Assembly (NCBI GenBank): GCA_021234155.1
Contig: JAJEKV010000100.1
Location: 224,116-288,115 of the forward strand
Source of the DNA: Isoetes taiwanensis
Taxonomy: Eukaryota; Streptophyta; Lycopodiopsida; Isoetales; Isoetaceae
Direction: 5' to 3'
Length of the DNA stretch: 64,000 nucleotides
The position numbers and the translations under genes were made by a program. Below, in pieces: positions 1-13,189 of this stretch. The notes below the pieces were generated by a model, which did no database searches, was not told where the DNA came from, and was given only the letters and a program-made list of their open reading frames with translations. Position 1 is the stretch's first letter, and every line of letters starts with the position of its first letter.

Positions 1-1085
1 CATTACGGCTCGTAGAAACTTGAACTTCCAAATTTCACATCCTACCACTGGAGGTGCAGGAATGGCCTAACTAAATATTCCAAGAACAAAGGTTAATATG
101 GAATGATCGGTGAAGTTGGAATCATAGAAGCTAAGACGAAAAGACTACCACTGCTCAATGGAACCAAGTTTATAGTCGAAATATGTCAGCTTGAACCATG
201 CAAGAGCTGCAAACACATCAGAAATCAGAGATATCCAGCTGATTCCTGAACATAAGTCGATGGACAAATAAATCAGAGGAGATAGAAATAAGATTGTTCC
301 GAACTCATGAAGCTGAAAGCCTCGTCCCCTGCGACTGGAGATTCATCGAAATAAGGTGAGCGGTCTACCTGAATGGAAGAATGGAGTTCGCCCAGAAGCG
401 TAATTACGTACCATCGTGCCAATCAACCGCCCCGATAGCGGCACGCATCGCTTCAAGCAGTTTGACACGCGCCCACTCCGCCCGCCTGTGGTCTTCGGGT
501 ACGTCCTAAGAGAGCAAATCTCCACATGCAAGTGCGCGAGTTGCAAAAGACGCCTAAAAGCAACAAATCAAAGGCTTCGGCCAGACAATGGTTCAGCTGT
601 GCCATCAACCACCTCTCAAAGCAGTGGCACCGCTGTGGCCTTGGTCGGAGATAGCGCCTTTCGCACACCCAAATGCGCCATCCAAACAACACAAAGCATG
701 GATGGGAATATGGCTCCTAGATGTATTTAGAAAAGCTCAAATACAAAATTCACCAAGCCTTTCCAAGGACCTGAATCGAACTGCAAAGGTCATGTGCTGG
801 GTGTGATGTTGGGAGCTTTGCAAGACAACAAATATCACACAACATGCGAATCGCCACCAATAATCTCTTCAGCAGCCGAGTCAGAGCCTTCCCGCAATGT
901 CAAATGGCCAACGAGAGGAGAATCATGGCAGGATCAATCCCAGTCAGAGGGCACCTATCCGGAATATACGTGGTTTATCATAAAGAAAGTCCATCTCAAC
1001 TCAAAATGACTTCCAGTCCGCCTTAAAGAGCGCTCGCAGCCGTTATATGAGGAGCGATTCTCGCGTCATGGGATCAGAAGGAAGA
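1..1085. other. unrecognised flank of the copia element
   Basis: No coding exon, RNA gene or repeat family could be recognised here. Short open frames occur on both strands but overlap one another and show no motif. It is the flank beyond the 3' LTR of the copia element. Confidence 0.4.
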
Positions 1086-1345
1086 TGTTCAACAGTATCA
1101 AACAACAAAGTGAGAAGATGCACACCACACCAGATGCAAGCCCCAAAACAAACGCTAATCGCGAATGTATTTTTCGTAAGTATGAATACACAAGATATAA
1201 AGCAAGCAGAGACAACTGTTCTACCAACCACAATACATCATGTCGAACTAACGCGCCCACTCCAATTGGGCAAAGCGGTATCGTAGGTGCCGGTCGAAGA
1301 TAGCCACCCCGGTTTAGTGCCGTCGTCAGCAGATTCCATCGCTAT
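1086..1345 (-). repeat. copia 3' LTR (decayed)
   Basis: It matches the LTR at 5517-5821 in the same orientation. Shared segments include GATGCACACCA, a CCAAAAACAAACGC-like stretch and GTATTTTTCGTAAGTATGAA. A purine-rich stretch on the minus strand (plus-strand CCTCCTCC around 1353-1362) borders the right edge, as expected for a polypurine tract. The copy is about 45 bp shorter than its partner. Confidence 0.65.
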
Positions 1346-3849
1346 CTTCAAACCTCCTCCTGATGAGAGGTCACCATCTCCATGCTCAACCTCCTCCGGA
1401 GATGAGATCTAAATTTAATGCATCACAACAGCCCATGTCGCCAGAAGAGCCTGCTTGAACAGATCCCAAGATTATCCAGGAACAAGCTGCTCAATCAACC
1501 TCGCTTATCAGCCACAAGGTCCAAGAAAAATGATAATGCTTATTTCCATGCCCACCTTTATGAGCACCAATCAATGCCACCTTTGTTATCCATGAGCACC
1601 CTGTACAGTCCTGTGAGTACGCCTACAAGAAAGTCCTGAAATTAAGCAGACCTTTGCTGCCGTAGGATGCCGCAACATACTCGCCTGGCAGATATGCCTC
1701 TTACTTTGCTGATCCAAGCAATGGCAGTGATTGGCAAAGCGTAAAACAAATGCCTAAAGGGACCCTGAGTTGTTCACGCACGCAGCGAGAAACAGTATGT
1801 CGCGAATAAAAAGCATCACTATTGTCGCGAGCAAGGCTAAGGCTGGCAATCGCCAGCATCTTTGGCAAGGAGAATGTGTTTGGCCATTTCCCAACAAGCA
1901 GACCTGATCCAAATATCAGAGCCATAAAGAAATGCAATATCGTATGTCCATGAAATGCCAACGAATTGTTTAAATGGAACTTGCCATAGAAAGATTTTTC
2001 AAAGACGTATCAGGTGGAAGGGCCCCAGTGAGAAAACGAGTCGCAGAACTAGATGACGGTAATCAGCCATGCCAAAGCCAAGCATTTCAATGTACTTTAG
2101 AGTATGAAGAACCCGTATCGTCTCTTGCAATTTGCAAACTCAAACGAGTGTTATCAAGTCTACCATTGGAAACTGCGGAAGCGCTAAAGCTTTTGTCTTG
2201 AATTCAAAGAATGTCTGGCTATTGTTGCCTATGAAGGTATAAACGTCCGCCATGGCCAGCCATAAGAACGCCTTCACAAATTGATGGACATAGAACGGCC
2301 AAGAGTCGTGGAATCCTGGTCTGAAGAAAGAATCTATGGGTTCCGGTACTGCCACGCAGATGCTTGCTTTAACCTATATACAGTGTGCGCCTTCGCCAAT
2401 TTGCATACTAAATGCTCGCCAAAGACTACTGACAGAGGTTAACCTTGAGGTTGCTTCATGAGAATTTTCATCGTTGCCATTGAAGAAACAGCCAGACCGC
2501 TTGATGAATTTATAAATGACAAGAAAACACGCAATGCTCATCATCTTTGGACCAATCGGAAATTGTTTCAAGTAATCAATGCCATATTGGCTCGGTCAGT
2601 CCTCCGTGGGCAACCAAGCCGGGCTTTGTAGTCGCGCCGATAAAAGTTATACCGTGATGGAGCTTCGCCAGGCTGAGACCCATTTGCTACCAACGCACCT
2701 TCCTGCATTTCAAGCAGCGAGTAAGAGTAAAATCAAATCCCAAGTGCCATTTGAAACAATAGAGCCCATTCTCAGGTCCATTGCCCGCTAATGAGAGGTG
2801 CAAAAGAAGACATGAAAATAGCCTAATGCATAGCTTCCGTAATTAATCGAGCACAAGCAAAAGACCACAAAACCAGCAATGCCTGGCAGTATAATTTCAG
2901 CATAGAAAGCAAACCTTGAGGAGAAAAAACGCCTTTGCCTCAATTCAAGTTCTTCTTCAACTCCTCCTGATCGATGATCAAAATCACCTCCTCGATCAGA
3001 TGTAATGCGATCTCCTCCGGATCTGAGCGTGTCAAGATCTCGCCGTGATCTCCGCAGTCAGTAGCACCGGCAGTGTGCCGACCTACTTGGTGCGCCGGAA
3101 CTGGCCGCAAAAAGGAATATCGTAAACTAAGTCCGACAGATAAAGTCAGTGGCCATCTCAAGTATCCGCCGCAGATATCAAGAAATTCACATTAGAGTTT
3201 TTGAACCTTGCCGAAATGCCAAAGTTACTGCTTAAAAGCAAACAGCAGACGCGACTAACACAAAGCTTCTGGTATCCGGATCAATCAACTTATAACCATG
3301 CTTCTGCACCTGGCCGCGAGAAACCCACAAAGATCACTAAGTTAGTATGCTCAAGCTCGGCATTGGCTTTGGGAATAAGCATGTGTGCGCAGCACATCCA
3401 AAGACACGCAAGGAGATAAATTTAAGCCTTTATGCCAAAGGAAAGCTTAAGTTCGCATGAGTCCGGATTTTCACAAAGAAATGTAAAGGCAATCTATTGA
3501 GTAGGTAAACCGAAAATTTTACCGTCAGCCCAAAATTGGAACAGTGTCAGGATCGAGCTTAGCAAGCAACGCTATGTCAACATGCTGGTTCGCTCAAAGA
3601 ACGCCAGTATATTGAGTGTTGTGGAGTATGAGGTCAGAAGTTGGCGCCAATACCATGATCAAAGACAAAATGATTGGAATGCTTGACTGCAAACTCTCCA
3701 ATTACTATCGATCCGAAAGTTTTAATCCGATGGGCTACTTGGTTCTCAACAAGCTTCATTCTGAAATGGGCAAATGCATCGTGATTTCCGCTCAAGAAAT
3801 AGACCCATGTTTTCCTCGCTCAAATCATCAATGAAATGCCGAAAATAAT

Positions 3850-4104
3850 AAGCAATCTTAGAGAAGGAAATACGAGTTGGACCACAAAGATCCGTGGTAC
3901 TAGTTCAAGAGGAGCAAGAGTACACGAGAGCCAATCAAAGTGAAAAGATTCAAGGGTGTCGTTGTCTAATGCGCAGCTTCCCGCAACTTGCAAGAGTAGG
4001 GTACTGGCGAAGATCAAACCTTCTACAAGTTGGGGCAGCTGGTTGAGTGCTTTAAGACCTGAGTGTCCAAGCCTCTTATGCCATGTGTATCGCCAAAAAT
4101 TCAT
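3850..4104 (-). pseudogene. copia GAG-pre-integrase fragment
   Basis: The minus-strand frame reads WHKRLGHSGLKALNQLP and then a CALDNDTLESF segment, followed about 10 residues later by APLELV. This is the copia signature: a WH.RLGH motif, a K.LNQLP.LVEGL-type segment, then C-x-L-x-x-x-x-x-x-SF and the start of the integrase core (pLELVH). The first cysteine of the expected Cys pair and the integrase catalytic residues downstream are not readable. The fragment ends in unrelated residues, so it is a relic. Confidence 0.75.
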
Positions 4105-4639
4105 TACCAGTAGCTACAAGCAGAACAACTTGGTCAAGATATTCTTGGCCCAAATGGTAGAGATTACCCGTGACGTAACAGTACCTATAAGGCTCTTCCT
4201 CGTGAACTTGTCAACAATGCACTGCCACTATCAAAGATAACTCTGTGCCCATATCAAGAAGACGGGCAAATGTAAATCAGATCTTTACGCAAAGTAGGAG
4301 CATACATTACCCCCTTTAGAGGAATTACTAAGACTTGTGGGTACTTGAATGTCACCCATTCCGCAGGATTTGATGCCTACTATTGTCGCCAATTTGAACA
4401 ATGTGATTGGAAGAGGTAGGTCTGAAATCTTCAAACCAATCTTTGTGCTAACTAATATGAGTCAGAAAGTAACTTAATCCATGATGAATTCGATAGAGCT
4501 TAGGCTGCCTCTTGTTTACAAAGATAGATATTAATCCGCTATGTGGAACCACATTGGCTACGCTTACTTCTTCAACAATTTAATATTGGCTGAAGCTTTG
4601 TTTGTCTCCAAAGCTTTCAGCTTTGTGCTCAAGATCCTT

Positions 4640-4715
4640 CATCTCTTCCTACATTCTCGCTACAGATGATTGCCTTTCTTGCAATAGTCACAGACTGGCC
4701 GCTTGATGTCGTGGC
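4640..4715 (-). pseudogene. copia Gag CCHC zinc-knuckle relic
   Basis: The minus-strand translation reads CDYCKKGNHL, then a TAG stop at 4660-4662, then REC, giving C-x2-C-x4-H-x4-C with Cys codons from 4692 down to 4651. This is the RNA-binding knuckle of copia Gag. The in-frame stop sits inside the knuckle, and the frame continues as RKR before further stops. Confidence 0.65.
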
Positions 4716-5502
4716 CTTTGCCGTCAAAGACCCCTAAAGGCATTGTCGCCATCAAGTATTCTTCTTTTCTTAGCTTTCATTCCCTTTTGCATAGATTTAG
4801 CCCAATGACCGCAAAGAGTTACTGCTCAGTTTCTTTGATAATCCCGCATCCTCTCATCATGATCTCCTCCTAATCTGTAAGTGACTGCATCTATTGAGAT
4901 CCAAGGCCCAATTTGTATGAGTAGTTGTCACAAAGCATGGAAAGAATTCGGGGTAAGGACCTAAGAAAGAAAGAAGAATTCGTAAATGAAGGAGGAGATC
5001 TTATTCCTCTTCTCCGTAGGTATTTCAATCACAAAAGGTGTCTTCATGCAAATTTAATCTCTATCAAGACTCCCTCGGCCCTCTCCTACCATATTCACCA
5101 CTTCAAAGATACAAATGCCTAATTTGTGTATGGGTCTTTTCTAAGTGCTCGGATGAGAGTATCTCCATAAATCATGGTTAGTTTCCTCTCAACCTCATCA
5201 AGAAGAGATCCAAAGAACAAGTTTTTCCAATCGTAGCCATAGCCTGCCTATCCTAAGGCCGCCAAGCATCAAGAATGATTTATTCTTGCCATCTGGCCGC
5301 AAGCTCTCTGCGCCGGGTTCTTGGCTGAATTAACAATTCCCCATCTTCAAATTTTAAGAATGAGAGTCATTCTTCTTCCTCATTGCTTCAAAACTCGCGC
5401 TATCAAGATTCAATCACACGACCGCCAGTGAAGTTGCACTGCTGTAGTCATGATCCTTCTCCATTGCCGTGTTGATCTTGAATCAATCTCGCGACACCTA
5501 GT

Positions 5503-5516
5503 GCTCGACATACCAT
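5503..5516 (-). other. probable primer-binding site of the copia element
   Basis: The plus strand reads GCTCGACATACCA directly beside the LTR that starts TGTCAAGG. Its complement resembles the initiator-tRNA-Met primer-binding site common in plant copia elements (TGGTATCAGAGC) with one or two changes. Position immediately inside the 5' LTR supports the call. Confidence 0.5.
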
Positions 5517-5821
5517 GTCAAGGTTGCACCAAGAAAGGAGAGAAGGGGATGCACACCAATATCCAGAGCCTAAGCTCCCAAAAACAAACGCACCGTGAAT
5601 TGTATTTTTCGTAAGTATGAATATGTATATAAAAAGGGGCAAGAGATAATAATCGCTTCCCGGCACAACTACACATAATTATGCCAGAATTCAAGGCGTG
5701 TCGGGTGCCGTACTCTAATTAAGGCAAGTGGGTGGGCTGGGTGTAGGTGCCGATGAAGTGCCGATTCAAGACATAGTCAAGACCTCTCGGGTAATGTAGT
5801 GTCGGCCGCTGGGCCGCTACA
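5517..5821 (-). repeat. copia 5' LTR
   Basis: It is about 305 bp with TG/CA-like ends: plus strand begins TGTCAAGG and ends CCGCTACA. It contains the same AACAAACGC and TTTTTCGTAAGTATGAA blocks as 1086-1345. TATATAAAAAGG at about 5629 is TATA-like on the plus strand, opposite to the element's direction, so it is probably not the LTR promoter. Confidence 0.65.
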
Positions 5822-6345
5822 AAGAAGATGGTGATCTCTTTATATCACTATATCTCGCATGTAAGACTCCAAATGAATGTATCATGAGACCCCAAACAAA
5901 GTGATGGCCATAAGTCAGAAACGCATCGTGTCCTAGAATAACCTCGTGGATTGCTGATCAAATGCCGGGTTCCCTTGCCCCCTCTCATATGAGGTGTTGG
6001 GAATTCATGTGTATATGTATATTTGCATTAAATTGCTGTGCTTGTTGTCAGCGACGTTTTTTCCTCCTTTGGGGAGGTTAATCCTGCACGTGTACTGGGT
6101 CACATAGGCCGATTGGCCTCCGCACCTGCAGAAGAACCTTCCTTCCTTCCCATTTAGGTTCAAATAAGATCAGCTTAGAAAGAGACCGTTTCTCTTAAAG
6201 CGTGCTGCAAAGTCAAATTTGATGATCTAAATCAAAGTTTTATTAGCATCTGTATGCTACCAGCCCTACCGATTAAAACTCAAGTAGATCAAAATATTCC
6301 AGATTAAGTATGGTCTCAGATACACAGCCACCTTTGTTAACCTTC
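5822..6345. other. unrecognised spacer between copia and gypsy relics
   Basis: I see no coding signal. The segment 5990-6130 includes AT-rich sequence and a CTTCCTTCCTTCC pyrimidine run and could be LTR debris, but no partner copy was found in the window. Confidence 0.35.
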
Positions 6346-6349
6346 AAGA

Positions 6350-7290
6350 AATCACAAGGCTGCCACTCCCCGGGTAAGAGTTAACACAACGCTAAAAAGT
6401 TCTTTATCAGAATAGGGATAGCTGGACTGTAGGCCTGAACTTCGAGAATGATAAAGAGTAGGGTGCGTACCATGATCATCCCTCTCTTTGCACCCAGATG
6501 TCGCTAAGAACAAATTCATGCATCGCCTTCGAGAATATAGGGACGCAAGTAACATGCTTCAAAGTGATGAATATCGATTCCTCGCCTTCAATTGTCCACC
6601 CAAAGAGAACATCCTTCCCGATGAGACGGCCAGCAAGTAAGACAAGATGAAGCGCGATAAAAATTGCAACCCTAAGAAGCATCAGACATCTTTTAAATCA
6701 GAGAAGGTGTTTCAGGCCGACCTTTCTTAGATCCAAGGAAACACCCCCGAGATGTAATGTGATAGCCAAGAAACTTGACATTGTCCCGCCGAACCGACAT
6801 CTTCTCCAAATTTTGGCATAAAGTCCATGTCTCAGAGTTTCCGGCGCTGACCTTCTTCTGACATGTTCTTCATGCTCCTCCAAAGTCTTTGAATAAACGC
6901 AGAATATCATCTAGATAGATACAACAAAGAGATCCAAAAATTCCCCTAAAACATCATTAGTCACGCGTCGGAAAGACCTACCGAGCATTTGGTAAGGCCG
7001 AAGGCAATGACGTATACTCAAATGACCATACCGAAGTTCGAAGACGGTCTTCCACTCATCACCTTCGCTGATCCAGATAAGATTATAGGCACCTTGAAGA
7101 TCGATTTTCGTGGAATATCATGCACCTTGTAGCCGCCAAGCAACTCTAGAATCGTATAAGAGGATACCGATTATGCATTAATCGATCTTGTTGAGGCCGC
7201 TGAGCATCCACAACCAGTCAGCAAAGAACTATCCTTCTTGGAAAATGAAGAAAATGGAAGCTCGCGGCGGTGACTAAGAATGCCTAATAA
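6350..7290 (-). pseudogene. Ty3/gypsy RT-RNase H fragment
   Basis: Minus-strand peptides, from high to low coordinates, match the standard gypsy order. The stretch 7280-6960 reads as broken RT fingers/palm. The stretch 6890-6700 contains VYSKTLEEHEEHVRR, a HGLYAK motif and LGGVSLDLRKVG, the segment after the F.DD catalytic box. The stretch 6600-6350 contains DDHGTHPTLYHSRS and YSDKELFSVVLTLTR, the RNase H core. Frames change repeatedly and stops interrupt all of it. Integrase is not detectable further left, so this is an isolated internal fragment. Confidence 0.8.
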
Positions 7291-8868
7291 ACTCAAGAAT
7301 CAAGGCAAGATTCTCCTCGAGCATAGGTCCACAAAGTCTCCACTCTCATATTATAAAACCATAGATAGGGGCTAAATGGTGGGGTTGTCCCCACTAAAGA
7401 TCAATGGGGCAGTCATAGACAATGTCTGAAGCATAATCGCTTTGATCTTATCAAAAACATCACAAAATCCTTGTAATTTATTAGAAAAGACAGAACAAAC
7501 GCTTCAAGCAGAGCCAGTTGAAGGATGGACTTGGATTGCAAATACCGAGCCGGAATCTTGACTACCGTGATCCGAAAACTTGTGGCCAAATATCTTGGAG
7601 ATAAATTTTGTGCCCAGGGCTAAGAAGCCTTTTTACAGTAAGTAGGAGCAAGAACAGGAACGAGAGCAGGAACAGGTAGGAGTAGGAGCAATTGGAATAG
7701 GAACTGAGCAGAACTGAACAGAACATTAGGACATCATCTAGGAACATGGTTAGAATTGAGACATGAACCGGAGTAGAGACAAGAGTCAATCGAGACGGGG
7801 AAGTAGAAATGCGATAGCAAGGATGTAATCAGAGCCTATGATATCAGAGTGACTGAAGTAGATATTAGTGCGTAGGCTTAAATCAAGTAGACATGAACTG
7901 AAATCCGTGGTATTTTTAGAAGTATTTTCCCCAAGGGCCACCCGGTCACACATTCACATTTTTTAAGAAATAGTCACCATGAGCAGGGATTTTTACCCTC
8001 ACCATAAGAAAGTGGTGTTGGCCAGCCTAAACATCAACACATCAAATTCACTCCATATGGCCAAATTTGATATTCCGCCAAATCTTCGCACTCAGAGGTT
8101 GGCCATGGCCATTTTGAAATATTATAAAGAATAAAACCTAAGGGATGGCTACTTAAATCCGTGAGTAATTTTACACTTTTAAAGGTCAGGTCCAGTTCTT
8201 ATATTTCAATTGTAGGGTCAAAATTTCGCCACTTGTAGGGTGGAAAAATTATCTTAGAGTTTAGCCCTAAAATTATGGTATTTTTGCTTTGGTTCAAATT
8301 TTCTTGATTCAATTTTGCAATTTCCATCCCGAATCCTCTCTTCATTATCCCCCCTAAATCTCACTTCACCGTCCCAATTATCTGGAAGGTTACTTCTTAT
8401 ACTGTGCATTTTCACAGCTTCATAGATCCATCATATCAATCCATTTAGGATTCGTGATGCATTCTCACTCGCTAAGACATTCAAATGATGTTATAGTAGC
8501 CTTCAAGGTCAGAAAATGAATTGCATATCATAGAAGATGGCAGTGAGAATCAAATGCATATAATGCAGGTGAAGAAGCAAAATGAAGAAGCGCTTTGTCT
8601 GCGTTCTTATTCATGTAGTCGTACATACATATGCTAATGCTATGCTTGTTGTCACATAAGGTAAGATACATAGCAGCATGCCCATTTATCTTGTGACGCC
8701 CTTCTACTCATATACTCTGCACTCACCGCATACAAAACAGGAGTTCATCCCCCATACCAGCTCCATACTAATACATGGCTCCATGTCACCGCAACCTGAT
8801 GAGTTCCAAGTGGGGAAGAATGAAGGGTCATTTTACCCCCTGCCTCCCTCGTGGCCTACTGAATATGG
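7291..8868. other. unrecognised sequence
   Basis: The left end may include the gypsy pre-RT region, but nothing can be aligned by eye. Around 7630-7780 the sequence is a loose GAACAGGA/GTAGGAGCA repeat. The rest shows no gene structure. Confidence 0.35.
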
Positions 8869-9165
8869 CCGTAAAACATACATGTCGTAAGATACAACAA
8901 CATCACATAGCCACCTTCGGCGTGGCTCATCCATATCCGGTGATACAAAGATCACGACATCGCATATGGGGATTCTACCTTGCCAGTTCCAACTCCAGGA
9001 ATGATCGACGGGGTTTGGGTTCTGTGAGTTCATTGTATGGCAATGGATTTGGCTGGCATGAGAACATGGCTTAGGTAGTCCACTCCATCCGCCTCCTCGT
9101 GCACACTTTGCGCAGTGCAGGTTGAAAAGTGTTGGGACCCTCGATCAGAGTTCACGGATGCATAG
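8869..9165. repeat. dispersed repeat, copy 1
   Basis: It is nearly collinear with 63579-63880 in the same orientation. Shared blocks include AACATCACATAGCCACC, GGCTCATCCATATC, CATATGGGGATTCTACC, GGCAATGGATTTGGCTGGC, ATGAGAACATGGCTTAG and GTTGAAAAGTGTTGGGACC. Similarity fades after GGATGCATAG. There is no coding motif, so it could be LTR or other non-autonomous sequence. Confidence 0.8.
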
Positions 9166-12100
9166 CCAAGGAGCTTGCCCTCGGTTGCATCTCCCAGCCC
9201 GGCGCGGGGCAGGGATCACTCCCTCCGTAGATCTACATGCCGACTCGGTGACTAGAGGGCCACCGCCTTATTCGACTTGGAACCCAATGGAGAATGACGG
9301 TCACCCACTCCGTCGCAGCCCATGCCTTGCTCCACACGCCAGCGGGCAAGCCATTAGACCTAGTCCACACAGAATCCCCGACAGCATTACACACCGTGAG
9401 GGATCATTCCCCATGAGTCGTAACATGAATCCTCCTTATGAGCCGCCTAGTCCCCACCCACAACTAGGTGTGGTTCTTGTACACAGCCAAATTTACAAGT
9501 AGGCAAAGAGGCTAGCTAGAGCATCAACTACCGTGCTTTTAAGGTTCCTACCCCCCTTCCCAATACAATGAGAAGTGATTCCAAGCAGTAAGGCAAGGTT
9601 GCAAACTTGTGATCAAAACCCCGCAGTGCTACAAATGAAGGTTCAAAGAACTTTAGTTCCAAAATGAGAAGATGAATAAAGATTTAAAAATGGGAAGGAA
9701 TGATTATGATAAACCAAGTCGTGCGCATCTGCATTCTGCCATATGCCAAGATACGGGTAGGTCGAAATAATGAACTATTACCGTAACTTGAGCGCATAAA
9801 AATCGAGGAGCTTGAATCAATATCACCAGTGGAAGTGGCATTAACAAAGATTGAAAGTGCCGGAACCAAGGTTAGAGAGGTTTCCCTCATTCTCATAAGG
9901 ACCGCTCTCCTTATTTGTCTTGATCCACTACTTCCGTGACCTTGATAGGGTCAAGATTATGGTAGTGGTCGGCCCATTCCGTAAGTAAGATCCTCCTGCT
10001 GGATGGGAAACACTACTCAACTTTTGATTGTCAATGCACACCAATACCATCTTCCATGTCTACTCACCTCTTGAGGTACTTCTATAACAAAAATTTTTGA
10101 AGTGCTTAGGTATAATTGTATTCTCATCAGACAAATTTGTACCACTTTGCAAGGATTTGTAATCACTGCTGTATTGAGAATTGGCTGCCATGAATTTTCT
10201 AGCAAAGATAAAAGCCTTAGGTGTGAGTAGGAGGATCAAAAGTAACTTTCAAGCTACTGAGGCACTTTACAGTGAGCACTTATAGGTAGCTCTAAAAAGA
10301 GAGTAAGCCTGGCTTAGTCTCCTGCTTTTTGTTTATCGTGATCTAATTTGCCTCTTAGGATGACACACATCGCCACCAGTGGCTAATTAGATACCTCGCT
10401 GTGAAACTCGAAAAGAGAGTGTCTCGACATAAAACAAGATCCCGGTTGGCTTAGTCTCTTTTTGCTTCTCCTCGTTTTTGTGCATTTGCGCGCCCCCGGG
10501 ATGAGATCGCCGCTTCATTTTAGGGGACACTTTAGATATATAAAACAGAACATCGTGAAAGAGAGTAAAAAGTCCTGAGCTTAGTTAAAACCAAAGTACA
10601 GTTGGCAATCAATCAGGATTCAATTCCTGTGCTTCAAGTGTGAGCAGGTGTCAAGCATTAATCTGTGTCTAATCGTTTCATACCGTGGCAATGACTGAGT
10701 CCATCTAGCACACCAAAAGGAATTATTTTCACCCTCAAAGGTAACCAAGTCTTGTTTGATGCAATTGGGATATGTAGCTTACTTCTTCATCCCTACTTTG
10801 TAGATATAGATGTACAATGTGGCCGCTAGGGACAAGACACTCACACCCCTTTGAAAGCATTAGACACGACAGAAACTCTGCAAACTGTAAGATGCATCAA
10901 AGTTACGTGAAGCTCCACAAATCAAGAGGATGTCAAATAAATCAAAGAGGGTGACTGTCAAGCTCCAAGAGGGTGCTCCAATTGACAAATAACTGCCAGA
11001 TCAACATGCATTAAGTCATGCCTCCACAACTAATCACAAATCGCCAGATGCATAGGTTATGATCTCAACAAATCATTTCAGAATGTAAGTCACAAAGGTA
11101 ACTTCCAACCTTTGCGGTCTCTGGCTCTCTTCTTTTTAATTTGGACCATATAGTTACCGGACTGCGAATTTTGCAGCCGGAAGTGTCTCGCAGAAAACGC
11201 AAGAGAATTCCAAGCAAAAAGACACTTCCAAGACATTCGGGCGTAGTTTCCAGCCCTCGCACTCTAAGAGATGCCGAAGTTTCCAAACAAGACTAAGAAA
11301 TACCGGGCGTAGTCGCAGCCCTCGCACTAAATCTCCGCCCATGTACACTACGTTAAGCCCAACCTCGCTTGTTTTTACTATAATGGAGTTCGGTAGAAGC
11401 TATGACAAGAGTGAGTCCATACCCACTGCCAAAGAAGATGATGCTAAGTTGATCACTTAACAAGAATCCAAGTGGGTGTAACCCAGACTGTGTCAATGAA
11501 CCCATAGATTAGTGCGTACTTAATTTCTGGATATAGCACTTTGTCCAGCCTTGTGCTCAAACTTGAGAGTCATAGTACACAAGGACAAATTCAAGTTCAT
11601 ATGTGGAGTCGATCGTTTGTACCAACACACAAATTTATTTAACAAGAAAGCCAATTTTTTGAAGCACCAAAAAGGTCTACGACGACCTCCGTGTTTCACA
11701 AAAGAGAACGCGGCTTCCTCATTGATGACGTATACAAAGGGTACCTCTAATGCCAACACTCATGACCAACAAATTGAGCCCCATTAGAAAGTAGGATGGT
11801 AATTTCTATGAATGATCTAAAGGTTTACTGTGGGTTGTCAAGGCAGGAATGTGCAAAGTTTTGTTTAAAGCAACAAATGTCAATATGTTTGATTAATCGA
11901 GAGTCAAATTTATTAATATGATGAAAACATAGAACTAAAGCCTAGAAATAGTATTATTGTGTATATGATGTAACCTCTCGATTTTTTAATATAAACAAAA
12001 GTTTTACTTCAATTGTTCATTTCTTGGCTATTTCAATGTTCCTCAAGGTTTTCAATGATCTTCCATTTGCTGAATGTAAACTTACACCACCAGCATTTAT

Positions 12101-13189
12101 GACCCGCAGTTGTGCTAAGAGCCTTTTACTGATCCCACCGTAACACTGCCACTTCGGAAGCGTTTAAAGGATACAGGAGCCTCTCGTGCTTGACTTGAGG
12201 CACCTAATATTGAGTAGTGCGAGGGATTGGTTCGCCAGATGTGGATAGTCCATTTCTTCATGAGGTTAGTACTTCCTAATATAAACAACCTGCATTTAGC
12301 TCCCTCTCGTTGTTTCTAAATCATCTTATTTTACCGCATCTTTGACTTTTGGCAAAAGTGCACCACCCCGCATCAAGCATGATATGGAATAGAGGTTCCA
12401 CTTCATGGATCCTCATTTACACATTATCACGAACGAAGCTTGTTTAAAGGATTAAATTGTTGCACCCTCAACTTGTACTGAATGCGCCATTCTCGCCGCG
12501 ATGTTATCAAATAAGACTGACGTTGTATGTCATTGAAGCCCTGGAGGCCCAGCCAAATGCCTGTGTACCATTTTGACAAATTTCTAGAAATGTACAAGGC
12601 TCCGGGAAGCCCGCCATGAGTTTTCTGGAGGATGCAAACACAAAAATTCCCAAGCACCATAAAGTCAGCCACAAGAAAATTGGCAAAGTCTCCCACTCAG
12701 CCTGGATTGCCGGTCGTGGTGGTCCCGCTTATATGTGTCTTTGTAAAGAAAGTTGTGGCTGTACACGCGGTGACTTGGACATACTATCCCAATGCAAGGT
12801 GAGTTCGTAAATTTGAAGGTATTACTCATCCAATGTGAAGCCCGATATGTTTGCTGCAGTAAAAACACCCTCAGCCAAGTGAAATGCTGGACACGCCAGC
12901 AATGATGATTGATGTTGTGAAGCACAGCTGTCAGAGTAATGAAGTCGAGGCTGACGTAGACAATAGATTCTTACTTGTAAATCACATGTTTGCGCTTATT
13001 GTAACCAAAGAGGTTATTCTTGTAACCTATTCTTTCATTGACACTCTAATGTACATTGGTGTATACTATTGTATACAATAGACTTTTTTCCGCTGACTGC
13101 AGCAACACTCGGGTGGAGTTCAAATATCCGTGTAAGAAATTGATGTATCTAAAGATTCATGACAATGTGGTGTTACATGTCGCGGATAG
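9166..13189. other. unrecognised region
   Basis: No convincing exon was found. The GC-richer stretch 9166-9500 continues from the dispersed repeat. A short direct duplication of a GGGCGTAGT...CAGCCCTCGCACT block lies at about 11239-11332. Two related GAAAAGAGAGTGT / AAAAGAGAGTAAG plus GGCTTAGTCTC blocks lie at about 10295-10460. Open frames at 11520-11787 and 12427-12696 have no recognisable domain. Confidence 0.35.

Larger units (their letters stand above)
1086..5821 (-). mobile_element. decayed Ty1/copia LTR retrotransposon
   Basis: In minus-strand order the element has a 5' LTR (5517-5821), a primer-binding site (about 5503-5516), a Gag CCHC zinc knuckle (4651-4692), a GAG-pre-integrase motif (about 4104-3890), a long scrambled stretch and a 3' LTR (1086-1345). 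Zinc knuckle followed by the WH..LGH motif is the usual copia gag-pol order. The total of about 4.7 kb is normal for a copia element. No frame stays open beyond about 95 codons, and integrase, RT and RNase H cannot be read, so the copy is old and inactive. LTR borders were placed by eye and may be off by several bases. Confidence 0.75.
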
